Below are positions 1 to 7,585 of a stretch of DNA of 27,476 bases, piece after piece. The position numbers and the translations under genes are program-made. Numbering within the stretch: the first letter of the stretch is position 1; every line of letters begins with the position of its first letter. This DNA is from Archangium sp. (GTDB taxonomy: Bacteria > Myxococcota > Myxococcia > Myxococcales > Myxococcaceae): assembly GCA_016793585.1 (NCBI GenBank), contig JAEUJR010000527.1:1-27476 (forward strand), written 5' to 3'. The notes beneath the pieces were generated by a model, which saw only the letters and a list, made by a program, of their open reading frames with translations, was not told where the DNA came from and made no database searches.

Positions 1-28
1 CCGGGCGGCTCCCGAAGGAACCGCCCGG
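1..28 (-). terminator. Strong GC hairpin downstream of the first lipoprotein gene
   Basis: Positions 1-12 and 17-28 pair as an inverted repeat (CCGGGCGGCTCC / GGAACCGCCCGG) with one mismatch and the tetraloop CGAA. It lies 27 bases beyond the stop codon of the minus-strand lipoprotein gene. Any T-run would fall outside the window, so intrinsic termination cannot be confirmed. Confidence 0.5.
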
Positions 29-55
29 CAGACTCCAGCTCACTGTCGATTCAGC

Positions 56-1561
56 TCACCGCGCGGTGAACGTGCGCGTGGTGGTCTCGGCAATCCAGTT
101 GCCGAACATGGCGAGCGTGGGACGAGCGGGATCGGTCAACCCATCCATCGTTCCTGGCGAGCCGTAGGTGGCCACGTTCCACGTGACCGTCGTGCCCGTC
201 GGAATCGTTCCAAGCCCGAGTTCGGCCAGGTTGGGAATCTGCGTACGCGAGTCGAAGGTGACGACGTTGATGCTGAGGTTCGGGGTGCTGAACGTCGCGA
301 TGGTGACCGGACCAGACCCGACCGGAATCCACGAGAACGTCTGAGTCAGAACATCGATGCCAGCAGCGTTCTGAATCGGCAGGCTGAGGCGCGGAGACTG
401 CGGCAGGTTGATGGTGTTCTGGGCTCCACCCGGCGTGAGCGCCTCGCTGAAGGCGTGAACGAAGTTGCCCGCGTTGTCTTCAGCGGTGACGTCGATGGCA
501 AAGGCCGGCGACGGCAGGTTCGGCACTTTGATGGCCACGTTCGGGGTGTTGGTGTCGAACAGGGAGAAGTAGTGCGGGCCAGACTTCGCGTAGGTCGAGA
601 CCTCATCGAGCGTGTAGCCAGCGGGAACGTTCACGGTGGCATTCAAGACACTCGAGGTCACCGGGCCCATCGAGAGGCCCACGGGAATGGTTGCGTTGGA
701 CACCACGGGAACCGAAGGCTGCGAGCCGAAGGTGAAGTCGACTGGCAGATTGGTCTGGCGGTCCCGGAGCACCTGAAGGGCCGCAACCGAGAGATCCGCG
801 GGCGCCGAGGTCCACCAGGAGAAGTCGAAGGCAAGCGTGTTGTTGCCGGTGCCCATCCACTGAGCCATGCCTTGCGAGGAAGCGACGTCGCTGGAATTGA
901 CCTCGATGGAATTGACCACGAACCAGGTGTTGGCAGTCGAGGACGGCAGCAAACCGCTGTAGGTCACCTGCATGCGCGCGGTGGAGTTGCCGCTCGTCGT
1001 TGCACCATCGAGGAACCGCAGGCGCGGGTTCGCACGCGTCACGCCGCGGTACACGGTCGCCTGCGTCGAGACTCCCGAGAAGATGGCGATGTCGTACGGA
1101 GGACGCACGTCGGGAACCGTGAAGCGGCCACCAGGCCCGGTCGTGACGGGCTGCTTGCCCGAGATGACGACCGTGGCGCTCGAAACAAAGATGCCTTTGC
1201 TGGTCATCACGGTGCCCTCGACGGTGATGGTGGGCGAGCCGGCGTCGACCGCGCCTGCGCCAGCATCAACGACCATCACACCCGCATCCATCGGGTTCAC
1301 AGAGCCGCCGCCCTGAGCCGAACCGCCAGCCTGAGCCGAACCGCCAGCCTGAGCCGAACCGCCAGCCTGCGCTGAACCGCCAGCCTGCGCTGAACCGCCA
1401 GCCTGCGCTGAACCACCAGCCTGCGCTGAACCACCAGCCTGAGTGAATCCACCGAGGGGAGCGAACCCGCCGGCCTGAGGCGAGGTGTTGCCGCCAGTCG
1501 GGTTCATGGGTCCACAGGCAGACAACGAGACGACGAGACACATCAAAAGGGTCTTCTTCAT
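56..1561 (-). CDS. Lipoprotein with AGGSAQ tandem repeats and a carboxypeptidase-regulatory-like domain
   Basis: This is a predicted 501-residue surface or periplasmic lipoprotein of unknown function. The start at 1561 gives a lipoprotein signal, MKKTLLMCLVVSLSAC, with lipobox LSAC and Cys16 as the lipidated residue; a GGAG sits 7 bases upstream of that ATG. An in-frame upstream ATG at 1630 would bury the signal, so I reject it. After the signal comes a low-complexity spacer with seven AGGSAQ hexapeptides and DAG-rich linkers (about residues 35-110). Next is a beta-sandwich-like segment (about 112-190) resembling carboxypeptidase regulatory-like folds (GTVMTSKGIFVSSATVVISG), then Ser/Thr/Pro-rich beta-strand-like sequence to the end. 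No catalytic motif is visible. Such spacer-plus-sandwich lipoproteins are common in myxobacteria. The gene has its own upstream gap, and a terminator-like hairpin separates it from the glycosyltransferase gene. Confidence 0.8.
   Translation of the reverse strand: MKKTLLMCLVVSLSACGPMNPTGGNTSPQAGGFAPLGGFTQAGGSAQAGGSAQAGGSAQAGGSAQAGGSAQAGGSAQAGGSAQGGGSVNPMDAGVMVVDAGAGAVDAGSPTITVEGTVMTSKGIFVSSATVVISGKQPVTTGPGGRFTVPDVRPPYDIAIFSGVSTQATVYRGVTRANPRLRFLDGATTSGNSTARMQVTYSGLLPSSTANTWFVVNSIEVNSSDVASSQGMAQWMGTGNNTLAFDFSWWTSAPADLSVAALQVLRDRQTNLPVDFTFGSQPSVPVVSNATIPVGLSMGPVTSSVLNATVNVPAGYTLDEVSTYAKSGPHYFSLFDTNTPNVAIKVPNLPSPAFAIDVTAEDNAGNFVHAFSEALTPGGAQNTINLPQSPRLSLPIQNAAGIDVLTQTFSWIPVGSGPVTIATFSTPNLSINVVTFDSRTQIPNLAELGLGTIPTGTTVTWNVATYGSPGTMDGLTDPARPTLAMFGNWIAETTTRTFTAR
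1313..1438 (-). repeat. Seven 18-bp tandem repeats encoding AGGSAQ
   Basis: There are seven perfect-length 18-bp units in frame. Reading the plus strand, the first three units carry CTGAGCCG...CCGCC, the next two CTGCGCTG...CCGCC and the last two CTGCGCTG...CCACC. This blockwise pattern fits stepwise slippage expansion. Each unit adds six residues to the lipoprotein spacer without shifting the frame. Confidence 0.95.
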
Positions 1562-1637
1562 GGTTGGGCTCCGGTTGGGCACTGCGGGGTTGGAGCCCGC
1601 TTGAGCAGTCGATGTGCCAGCCAGAACCATACAGAAA

Positions 1638-1666
1638 ACAACAGGTTGCCGGGTCGGTCCGCAACC
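1638..1666 (-). terminator. Probable Rho-independent terminator of the glycosyltransferase gene
   Basis: On the minus strand the sequence has a GGTTGC / GCAACC stem (plus-strand 1661-1666 and 1644-1649) followed by a T-rich run, TGTTGTTTTCTG. It lies 50-80 bases past the glycosyltransferase stop and before the lipoprotein start. This suggests the two co-directional genes are separate transcription units. Confidence 0.5.
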
Positions 1667-1717
1667 AGAGACGCTGTCGGCTCCGGGGCGTGAGACCTGG
1701 AAAACTGCGTCAGCTGA

Positions 1718-3016
1718 TCAGCGCGTGCCCCACCGCTCGTCGCGCACCGTCACCAGCGCCCACGGCAGAATCCACTGCAACGCCACCAGCGAGAACACCG
1801 CGTACAGCACGCCGTAGATCCACCGGAAGCTGCGCTCGAACCGCAGGTAGTACGCGGCCGAGAAGATGGCTCCGAGCGCGAGCGCGACCATGCTGCGCCC
1901 CACCGTCGTCACGTTCGTATCGAACAGCTTCGGAGCCTCCATGATGGCCACGGCCACCAACACGAAGCGCAGGTTCGACACGAAGAACGTCACGATGGGC
2001 AGCACGCGGTTCTTCTCGCGGTACTTCGTGAACATGAAGCGCGCGAACGAGAACCCCTCGACGATGTAGCTGCGGTCCCACCGGAGGAACATGCGCGAGA
2101 GCTGCGAGTACGTCGTCGGCACCAGCGTGTTCACCACCGCCGTGCGTTGGTACACGGTGTCGTAGCCCTGCCGCAGCACGATGTTCGTCAGCGCCTGGTC
2201 TTCACCGTGGTTCACGGGCCGGCCGAGGAAGCGCTGGTTCTCCCACTCGTCCATGAACGGCAGAATGATGGCCTTCTTGAACGACGACAGCGCGCCAGGG
2301 CAGCACGCGACCGTGCGGTACACCGACTGCGCGGCGCGCCCGTAGTCGAACGCGAGCGTGTACTGCACCTCGAGCATGCGGCTGATGGGGCTGTCTCGGT
2401 TGAGCACCGCCACGCGCCCCGCGACGGCTCCAATCTTCTCGTCGGCGAGAAACGGCGCCACCATCTCGTGCACGGTGCGCGGGTCGATTTCACTGTCGGA
2501 GTCGATGGTGAGAATCACCTCGCCCGTCGCCGCACGAATGCCCGCCACCAGCGCCGAGCGCTTTCCGCGGTTGCCCGAGAAGCGCACCAGCTTCACCAGG
2601 TCGGGGAACTCCCGTCGCAGGTACTGCATGTGGAAGAACGTGTCGTCGCGCGAGCCATCGTCGACGACGATGACCTCGAGCTTGTCCTTCGGGTAGGCGC
2701 AGGCCGCGACGCTGCGAATGCTGCGCCCCACCATCGGCCCCTCGTTGTACGCGGGGATGATGACCGACACCTTCGGCCACTCCGCACCTTCGGGTGCGCG
2801 GAACGGCCGGTAGCGCAACCACAACACTCCGAGCAGCGCCGTGTAGACGGTCTGAATGAGCGCGATGGCGCCGATGGGGTGCTGCGCCATCGCGATGAAC
2901 ATCGAGGTCGGGTTGGCTTCACTCGACAGCGCCAACCAGCCCAGCGACACGATGGCCCCCGCGAGCGGCGCCGCTCCGGCCAACATGCCTCCAAACTTCC
3001 GCCACCGCATGCTCAT
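1718..3016 (-). CDS. Processive family-2 glycosyltransferase (HasA/NodC/PgaC-like)
   Basis: This is a 432-residue inner-membrane glycosyltransferase, probably polymerising a beta-linked polysaccharide from a nucleotide sugar. Two N-terminal membrane segments (about 10-32 and 47-68) precede a GT-A catalytic domain. The domain begins VSVIIPAYNEG and carries VVDDGSRDD, the DSDSEID segment (DxD metal/nucleotide site) and GEDQALTN (general-base region). Hydrophobic segments follow at about 345-430. At the QxxRW position the sequence is MFLRW, so the Gln typical of hyaluronan, chitin and cellulose synthases is replaced by Met; RW is kept. A strong AGGAGG lies 11 bases before the ATG at 3016; a second ATG two codons later is also possible. 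The product cannot be named: no polysaccharide export or modification genes are adjacent. The gene is divergent from the kinase gene. Confidence 0.85.
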   Translation of the reverse strand: MSMRWRKFGGMLAGAAPLAGAIVSLGWLALSSEANPTSMFIAMAQHPIGAIALIQTVYTALLGVLWLRYRPFRAPEGAEWPKVSVIIPAYNEGPMVGRSIRSVAACAYPKDKLEVIVVDDGSRDDTFFHMQYLRREFPDLVKLVRFSGNRGKRSALVAGIRAATGEVILTIDSDSEIDPRTVHEMVAPFLADEKIGAVAGRVAVLNRDSPISRMLEVQYTLAFDYGRAAQSVYRTVACCPGALSSFKKAIILPFMDEWENQRFLGRPVNHGEDQALTNIVLRQGYDTVYQRTAVVNTLVPTTYSQLSRMFLRWDRSYIVEGFSFARFMFTKYREKNRVLPIVTFFVSNLRFVLVAVAIMEAPKLFDTNVTTVGRSMVALALGAIFSAAYYLRFERSFRWIYGVLYAVFSLVALQWILPWALVTVRDERWGTR

Positions 3017-3121
3017 GACTCGCCGTTCCTCCTAGCGCACTTGCGGCCGCCTGCGTCACCCGCCACGCCTGCCCGAACCCGAGTGTGCGTGGGCTTGCTT
3101 CGCGCGGGTCTGAATGGCTAA

Positions 3122-3143
3122 TTGACGTGCGTTGACGTTCAAC
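3122..3143 (+). promoter_or_regulatory. Repeated TTGACG and GTTGA-CGT-TCAAC palindrome before the kinase gene
   Basis: TTGACG occurs at 3122-3127 and 3132-3137, ten bases apart. The second copy is part of the perfect inverted repeat GTTGA-CGT-TCAAC (3131-3143), which ends 13 bases before the kinase start. It could be a -35 element or an operator in the 140-bp divergent promoter region. No convincing -10 is visible. Confidence 0.3.
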
Positions 3144-3156
3144 GATTCCACTCTCG

Positions 3157-5142
3157 ATGAAATGCGCCGCCTGCCAGAAGGAGGTCCCCTCTGCGAAGTT
3201 CTGTGGAGAGTGTGGGGCACCCCTGTCGGCCAAGCCGCGCTTCGGTGACTACGAGGTCGAAGACGTCATCGGCGAAGGCGGCATGGGGCGGGTGTTCAAG
3301 GCGATTCAGCCGCGCCTCAAACGAGCCGTGTGCATCAAGACGCTGCTGCCGCAGTTCGCGCGCGACGAGCAGGTGATGGCGCGCTTCGAGCGCGAAGCCA
3401 CGACGACCGCGACGCTCAAGCACCCCAACATCGTGGGCATCATCGACGTGGGCCGCGCCGACGATGGCAGCCCGTACATCGTGATGGAGTACGTCGAGGG
3501 CCGGCCGCTGCGTCAGGTGCTGCGCGACGAGGCTCCCGTGCCTGCCGCGCGGGCCATCGCGCTCATCGACCAGGTGCTCGCCGGCCTCGCCGAAGCGCAC
3601 GCGCACAACATCGTTCACCGCGACCTCAAGCCCAGCAACGTGCTCGTCGTCGCCCACAAGGACGGCTCGGAGCACTGCAAGGTGCTCGACTTCGGCATCG
3701 CCCGCACCATCGGCGGCGACGAGTCAGACCCGCACCTCACGCGCACGGGCATGATGCTCGGCACGCCGGGCTACATGGCGCCCGAGCAGATCAGCACGGG
3801 AGACTTCGACCACCGCGCCGACCTCTACGCGGCGGGCGTGATTCTCTTCGAGTTGCTCACGGGGCAACGCCTGTTCCGCGCTCCGAACGAGACCGAGCTG
3901 CTCAAGAAGACCCTGCTCGAAGACCCGCCGAAGCCCTCGAGCCGAACGGCGAACAACGTGCCTGCCGCGCTCGACGAGGTGGTGCTGCGCGCGGTCTCGA
4001 GAGACCTGAAGGTGCGGTACGGCTCGGCGACCGACTTCCGCGAGGCGCTCTCGAAGGCGCTCGGCAGCACGACTGACAGGCCCAGCGTCGCCGCTGCGCA
4101 GGTGATGGTCATCGACACCACGCCGCTCGCGACGGCCACGGCAGACAAGGGGTCGAGCAGCACCACCAACCCGCGCACGTTGCTGGCGGCGGTGCTCTCG
4201 AGCAGCGGCTGGGAGCTCTCGCGCATGCTCGAGGCCTTCGAGCGCTCGGTGAACGAAATCGTCGCGGCGGAAGACGCGGCCATGGTGGGCGTCGTGCTGC
4301 GGGCGCTGCAGGAGTCGGCGAAGCAGCACGGGCAGCAGGAGAGCTTCAAGTCGGTCGTGACGATGCTGCGCGCGGCGTTCCTCGTGCACCTCGAGACCGT
4401 GCTCACCTGGTCGACCGACCCGGCGCGTGCGCAGGTCGCCTCGTGGGTGCTGAAGGTGCTCGGCAGAGAGGCGACGAAGCCGTTGCTCGAGAAGCTGCAG
4501 GGCACGCCCGACGAACGGGTGCGCGCGGTGAAGGCGCTGCGCCTGGTGGAGTCGAAGCCCGCCGACCTCGTCGAGCTCGTGCGCAGCCTGGCTCCGGCGG
4601 TGCTCAAGTCGCTCGTGCAGCAGCTCGGCCACTGGCCCGACGACGACGCGTTCGCCTTCGCCACGGGTGCGCTGAACTCGCCCTCGGCGCTCCATCGGCA
4701 GGCGGCGCTCGAGGGGCTCGACGAGAAGCTCGCGCTGCGCTGCACCACCATCGTGAGAACGCGGCTGCACGACCCCGCACCGCCGGTGCGAGCCGAGGCG
4801 CTGCGTTGGGTCTTTCGCCTCGAAGACGACGGCGCGGTGCCTGCGCTGATGCAGCTCATCGAGCGGCCGGCCACTCCGCCCCACGAGCGGCGCATGATGT
4901 ACCGCACGCTCGCGCACCTCGGCGGGAGCGCGGTGACGCCGCTGGTGCGCGCGCTCTTCGTCGAGACCGACGCCTCGAACCTGAGCGAGCTGGTGACGTT
5001 GCTCACACGGCACGGGGGCGTCGACGCAGTGGAGGCCGTGAAAGAAGCGGCCGAGAACCCGAGAACGCCAAAGCCGCTCAAGCAGCTGTGCATCGAGGGC
5101 CTGAGGGCAGCGCAGCTGAGCCGGGCGCAGACGACACGCTGA
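3157..5142 (+). CDS. Ser/Thr protein kinase with N-terminal zinc ribbon and C-terminal HEAT-like repeats
   Basis: This 661-residue eukaryote-like kinase transfers phosphate from ATP to Ser/Thr of unknown partners. Residues 3-19 form a zinc ribbon (CAAC...CGEC). The kinase domain spans about 32-300 and has the glycine loop GEGGMGRV (39-46), Lys61, HRDLKPSN with catalytic Asp156, DFG at 178-180, and GTPGYMAPEQ. All key residues are present, so it should be active. A Ser/Thr/Ala linker follows. From about 425 to 645 there are Leu/Ala/Arg-rich helical pairs (for example DPAPPVRAEALRWVFRLEDD) typical of HEAT/PBS-lyase repeats, a likely protein-docking scaffold. There is no membrane segment, unlike many bacterial PASTA kinases, so the protein is probably cytoplasmic. 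It is convergent with the next gene, with only three bases between the stops. Confidence 0.92.
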   Translation: MKCAACQKEVPSAKFCGECGAPLSAKPRFGDYEVEDVIGEGGMGRVFKAIQPRLKRAVCIKTLLPQFARDEQVMARFEREATTTATLKHPNIVGIIDVGRADDGSPYIVMEYVEGRPLRQVLRDEAPVPAARAIALIDQVLAGLAEAHAHNIVHRDLKPSNVLVVAHKDGSEHCKVLDFGIARTIGGDESDPHLTRTGMMLGTPGYMAPEQISTGDFDHRADLYAAGVILFELLTGQRLFRAPNETELLKKTLLEDPPKPSSRTANNVPAALDEVVLRAVSRDLKVRYGSATDFREALSKALGSTTDRPSVAAAQVMVIDTTPLATATADKGSSSTTNPRTLLAAVLSSSGWELSRMLEAFERSVNEIVAAEDAAMVGVVLRALQESAKQHGQQESFKSVVTMLRAAFLVHLETVLTWSTDPARAQVASWVLKVLGREATKPLLEKLQGTPDERVRAVKALRLVESKPADLVELVRSLAPAVLKSLVQQLGHWPDDDAFAFATGALNSPSALHRQAALEGLDEKLALRCTTIVRTRLHDPAPPVRAEALRWVFRLEDDGAVPALMQLIERPATPPHERRMMYRTLAHLGGSAVTPLVRALFVETDASNLSELVTLLTRHGGVDAVEAVKEAAENPRTPKPLKQLCIEGLRAAQLSRAQTTR

Positions 5143-5145
5143 GCG

Positions 5146-5586
5146 TCACCGTTGCCGCTTCTTCAGCTGCAGCAACACCGCCGAGATGACCGCCTCGAGC
5201 CGTTCGTCGACGAGGTCTTCACGCCGCACCCACCGCTGGCCTCCCGACTTCACGTCGAACACCAGCACGTCGGGCTTCGCGGGCGGGGCGGGCGCCACGC
5301 CGACGTTGGCGATGTCGTCCCACGAGAGCCGGGTTCGCTTCGACGAGGTCATCGCCGGCTCGAGCAGCTCGACGCCGTCGTTCGTCACCACCACGGCCCA
5401 GCCTTCGTGGCGCAGCAGGTTCACGAGGCTCGCCGACATCACCACCGCAGCCGCGGCCGCCAGACCGGCGAGCAGGTACCCCGCCGTGCTGTGGGTGAGC
5501 GCCATCGCGAGGGCGCCGAGCCAGAACACGACAGTGCCAGCGATGGCCTTCGGCAGCGGGTTCTTGAGCGGAAAGGCGCCCTTCAT
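5146..5586 (-). CDS. Small membrane protein with PH-like C-terminal domain
   Basis: This is a 146-residue protein of unknown function. Two adjacent hydrophobic segments (about 13-32 and 36-56) form a hairpin in the membrane. They are followed by a cytoplasmic domain of about 85 residues with alternating strands (WAVVVTNDGVELLEP, RLSWDDIANVGV, DVLVFDVKSGGQRWV) and a final amphipathic helix. This layout matches bacterial PH-like (bPH/DUF-type) membrane proteins; the assignment rests on pattern only. The stop abuts the kinase stop. Its ATG overlaps the stop of a possible 28-residue ORF as ATGA. Confidence 0.65.
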   Translation of the reverse strand: MKGAFPLKNPLPKAIAGTVVFWLGALAMALTHSTAGYLLAGLAAAAAVVMSASLVNLLRHEGWAVVVTNDGVELLEPAMTSSKRTRLSWDDIANVGVAPAPPAKPDVLVFDVKSGGQRWVRREDLVDERLEAVISAVLLQLKKRQR

Positions 5587-5669
5587 GCGGCCCTTGCTGA
5601 CACACCCAGCGCGATGGGCGGCGGAACCTCGAGCTGATCAGCACCGCGCCGGCTGAGACGAAGGGCCAT
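5583..5669 (-). CDS. Possible 28-residue upstream ORF coupled by ATGA
   Basis: A short frame beginning MALRLSRRGADQLEVP ends in a TGA that shares ATGA with the next gene's start. It has no hydrophobic segment and no recognised family, and its ribosome binding site is weak. It could be a leader peptide, or chance in GC-rich DNA. Confidence 0.2.
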   Translation of the reverse strand: MALRLSRRGADQLEVPPPIALGVSARAA

Positions 5670-5720
5670 GCCGCGAATCCACCCGAACCACGATGCAAAG
5701 GGCAGCGGGAATCGTCGACG

Positions 5721-5739
5721 ATGTTTCCACCGGTCACAT
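5721..5739. promoter_or_regulatory. Imperfect 19-bp operator-like palindrome (copy 1)
   Basis: The sequence ATGTTTCC-ACC-GGTCACAT matches the perfect palindrome at 26400-26418 at 16 of 19 positions, with the same 8-3-8 geometry. Two of the mismatches lie in the right arm and one in the spacer. Confidence 0.45.
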
Positions 5740-5800
5740 GAGCGGCCTGCGGAGGGAATTCTCAGGGGGTGAGAACCGCACCTGCCGCAAGCGGTCGATT

Positions 5801-5830
5801 TCACGAGCGGGCGTTTTCGGCTCACGAGCG
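5801..5830 (+). repeat. Two TCACGAGCG direct repeats spaced 21 bp
   Basis: Identical 9-mers start at 5801 and 5822, two helical turns apart, 81-110 bases ahead of the carotenoid hydratase start. The first copy is part of TCGATTTCACGAG, a 13-mer that also occurs at 26295-26307. Confidence 0.5.
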
Positions 5831-5910
5831 TTGCGTGCTGGAGACAGGCCGAGTGTTGACCCGGGGTCGTGGAGTGGCAAAGGCTCCCGCACCTTTTTTC
5901 GAGGTCGACC

Positions 5911-6957
5911 ATGTCAGCCAACACCGGTGAGACCCAGCTGCCGCTCTCTGAAGTCGGAGTGCGTGAGTCTGTCATGCCGTATCTGCGCGCTGGTTGGCGT
6001 GCGATGGGCGACGACGTGCCGGCGTGGCTGTTCTTCTGGAACGCGTGCCTGCTGCTGAACACGTCGCTGACGAACCTGGTGCCGGCACGGCCCGACTTCG
6101 CGCCGACCATCATCTTCCCGATGGGTGTGTTCGTGTTGTTCAGCACGGTGCGGGCGCTGAAGTCGGAGCGCGTTCGATTCCCGAGGCTGGCCCTCATCGT
6201 GCCGGTGGTGATGGCGCTCGGGTTGCCGACCATCAACATGCTCTGGCACCAGCCGTCGCCGCTCGAGGTGACGTCGCTGCGCACGGTGTACGAGCTGTCG
6301 AACTTCCTCTGGGCGTCGCTGCTGATCCGCTACTTCTGGAAGCGCGAGAAGTCGGTGTTGGCGTTCTTCTTCGGCGTGGCGCTCGTGTACGGCGCGGTGC
6401 TCGAGAATGGCGGCATCGTGCTCGGCTTCTTCGACGAGCAGAACCTGGGCAAGACGATGGTGAAGCCGTTCGTCGCTCCGGTCGCCACGATGATTGGCTG
6501 GTGCGTGGTGCTGGGCATGGCGACCCACCTCGTGTGGCGGCTGCGCGAGTGGCTGCCGTGGATGAAGAAGAGCGCGCTGCTTTCGGGTGTGTTGGTCGGC
6601 GTGTTCGCGACGATGCTCGACCTGCAGATCGACCCAATCGCCACTGCGACGGGCTGCTGGGTGTGGGACTCGACGTTGCCCGGGTGGTTCCACGGCGTGC
6701 CGTTGGTGAACTTCGTGGCATGGCTGTGCGCGTTGGTGCCGTTCGCGTGGGTGATGTTCCGCGTGCAGGACAAGGTGGGCGTCGCCGATGCGGGCGCGTG
6801 GAATCGGCGTCAGCTCGGAGCAGCGCTGCTCGCCGTTCCGTACGCGCTCGTCATCGCCCTCATCGCCTTCATGACGACGACGCTGGTGCTCGAAGGGCCG
6901 ACCGGGCCGAGCTGGAATCTGCTCGCCGCCTTCACCGCGAAGTGGGGCCTGCTCTGA
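5911..6957 (+). CDS. Carotenoid biosynthesis protein, CruF/DUF422-like
   Basis: This is a 348-residue integral membrane protein with about eight hydrophobic segments. The second half carries the signatures of the Carot_N/CruF family: YGAVLENGGIVLG, then DLQIDPIATATGCWVW, then WFHGVPLVNFVAWL. The acidic and aromatic residues E, D-x-x-DP and GVPLxNFxxW are typical of bisanhydrobacterioruberin/gamma-carotene hydratases, which add water to carotenoid end groups. Assignment to the family is firm; the exact substrate is inference, as no other carotenoid gene is in the window. I chose the ATG at 5911, which has GAGG six bases upstream, over an in-frame ATG at 5869 with no ribosome binding site. The long regulatory gap ahead fits light- or stress-controlled carotenogenesis, as in Myxococcus. 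Confidence 0.75.
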   Translation: MSANTGETQLPLSEVGVRESVMPYLRAGWRAMGDDVPAWLFFWNACLLLNTSLTNLVPARPDFAPTIIFPMGVFVLFSTVRALKSERVRFPRLALIVPVVMALGLPTINMLWHQPSPLEVTSLRTVYELSNFLWASLLIRYFWKREKSVLAFFFGVALVYGAVLENGGIVLGFFDEQNLGKTMVKPFVAPVATMIGWCVVLGMATHLVWRLREWLPWMKKSALLSGVLVGVFATMLDLQIDPIATATGCWVWDSTLPGWFHGVPLVNFVAWLCALVPFAWVMFRVQDKVGVADAGAWNRRQLGAALLAVPYALVIALIAFMTTTLVLEGPTGPSWNLLAAFTAKWGLL

Positions 6958-7027
6958 GCTGCTGAAGCGTGAGCACAGCAGGGCGCTGCACCGGCTCGGC
7001 ATCACACGCACTCCGGCGGGCTTCGCC

Positions 7028-7045
7028 TGACGTCGAGGGGCGTCA
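7028..7045. terminator. Candidate hairpin between convergent genes
   Basis: TGACG(TC)-GAGG-(GG)CGTCA forms a 7-bp stem with one wobble pair, midway between the convergent carotenoid and macrodomain genes. No T-run follows on either strand. Confidence 0.25.
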
Positions 7046-7063
7046 TCCGCGCGACACTTCGGG

Positions 7064-7585
7064 TCACGAGATGGAAGCCTGCCGACGAAGCCTTCCCTCG
7101 GTTCTCACATACTCGGCGAACGTCTGATCATCGAACAGACACGCGATGATCCGCTCGAAATCGGGCTCGCGCTTCAGCATCGCCCGCAGGGCAATCTCGG
7201 CCGCGACGTTGGAGGGAAACCGATAGGCGCCTGCTGAGATTGCGGGAAACGCGATGGTGCGCACGCCCTGTTCTCTCGCCAGCGTGAACGCCCGCTCGTA
7301 GACGCGCTCGAGCATCGCGGGCTCGCCCTTCTCACCGCCGTCCCAGACGGGACCGACCGCGTGAATCACCAGCCGCGCCTTCAGCCGGAAGCCGGGCGTC
7401 ACGACCGCCTCGCCAGGAGGACACCGGCCGAGCGAGCGACAGGCCGCGAGGAGCTCGGGACCCGCAGCGCGATGAATCGCTCGATCCACTCCACCGCCAC
7501 CCGACAGCGCCGCGTTCGCCGCATTGACGATGGCGTCGACGTTCAGCGTCGTGAGGTCGGCCTTGACGAGCTCGAGCACGGTCAC
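7064..7585 (-). CDS. Macrodomain O-acetyl-ADP-ribose deacetylase-like protein
   Basis: A 173-residue stand-alone macrodomain of the YmdB/MacroD type, predicted to bind ADP-ribose and hydrolyse O-acetyl-ADP-ribose or mono-ADP-ribosyl-Glu/Asp. Motifs visible: VDAIVNAANAALSGGGG with NAAN at 21-24, GVDRAIH with Asp34 (catalytic in this family), and AFPAISAGAYRFP (phosphate-binding loop). Length is normal for the family. The start is GTG at 7585, whose first bases overlap the esterase stop as GTGA. The frame stays open upstream to 7939, but that part is the antisense-like alternate frame of the esterase and looks non-coding. The overlap implies translational coupling with the esterase. Confidence 0.88.
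   Translation of the reverse strand: MTVLELVKADLTTLNVDAIVNAANAALSGGGGVDRAIHRAAGPELLAACRSLGRCPPGEAVVTPGFRLKARLVIHAVGPVWDGGEKGEPAMLERVYERAFTLAREQGVRTIAFPAISAGAYRFPSNVAAEIALRAMLKREPDFERIIACLFDDQTFAEYVRTEGRLRRQASIS

Larger units (their letters stand above)
5587..5910. promoter_or_regulatory. 324-bp divergent regulatory gap before the carotenoid hydratase homologue
   Basis: Apart from the short ORF above, no gene is visible here. The gap holds: the 10-bp palindrome GCTGATCAGC (5633-5642); an imperfect 19-bp palindrome ATGTTTCC-ACC-GGTCACAT (5721-5739) that closely matches one ahead of the dihydroorotase gene; the inverted repeat TTCTCA-GGGGG-TGAGAA (5759-5775); two direct copies of TCACGAGCG (5801-5809 and 5822-5830) 21 bp apart; and a possible -35, TTGACC (5856-5861). 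The density of symmetric elements suggests a multi-factor promoter for the gene starting at 5911, but no -10 is convincing. Confidence 0.5.

Noticed and set aside
1313..1438. Possible CRISPR array
   Set aside because: The units are 18 bp, contiguous, without spacers and in frame with the lipoprotein.
2147..3121. A 324-codon plus-strand frame opposite the glycosyltransferase
   Set aside because: Composition is Arg/His-rich with no motif; the opposite strand has a complete GT2 domain with all its ordered motifs.
5583..6284. A 233-codon minus-strand frame through the promoter gap and the start of the carotenoid gene
   Set aside because: It is antisense to a clear membrane-protein gene, and no domain is visible; only its last 28 codons could be argued as a small ORF.
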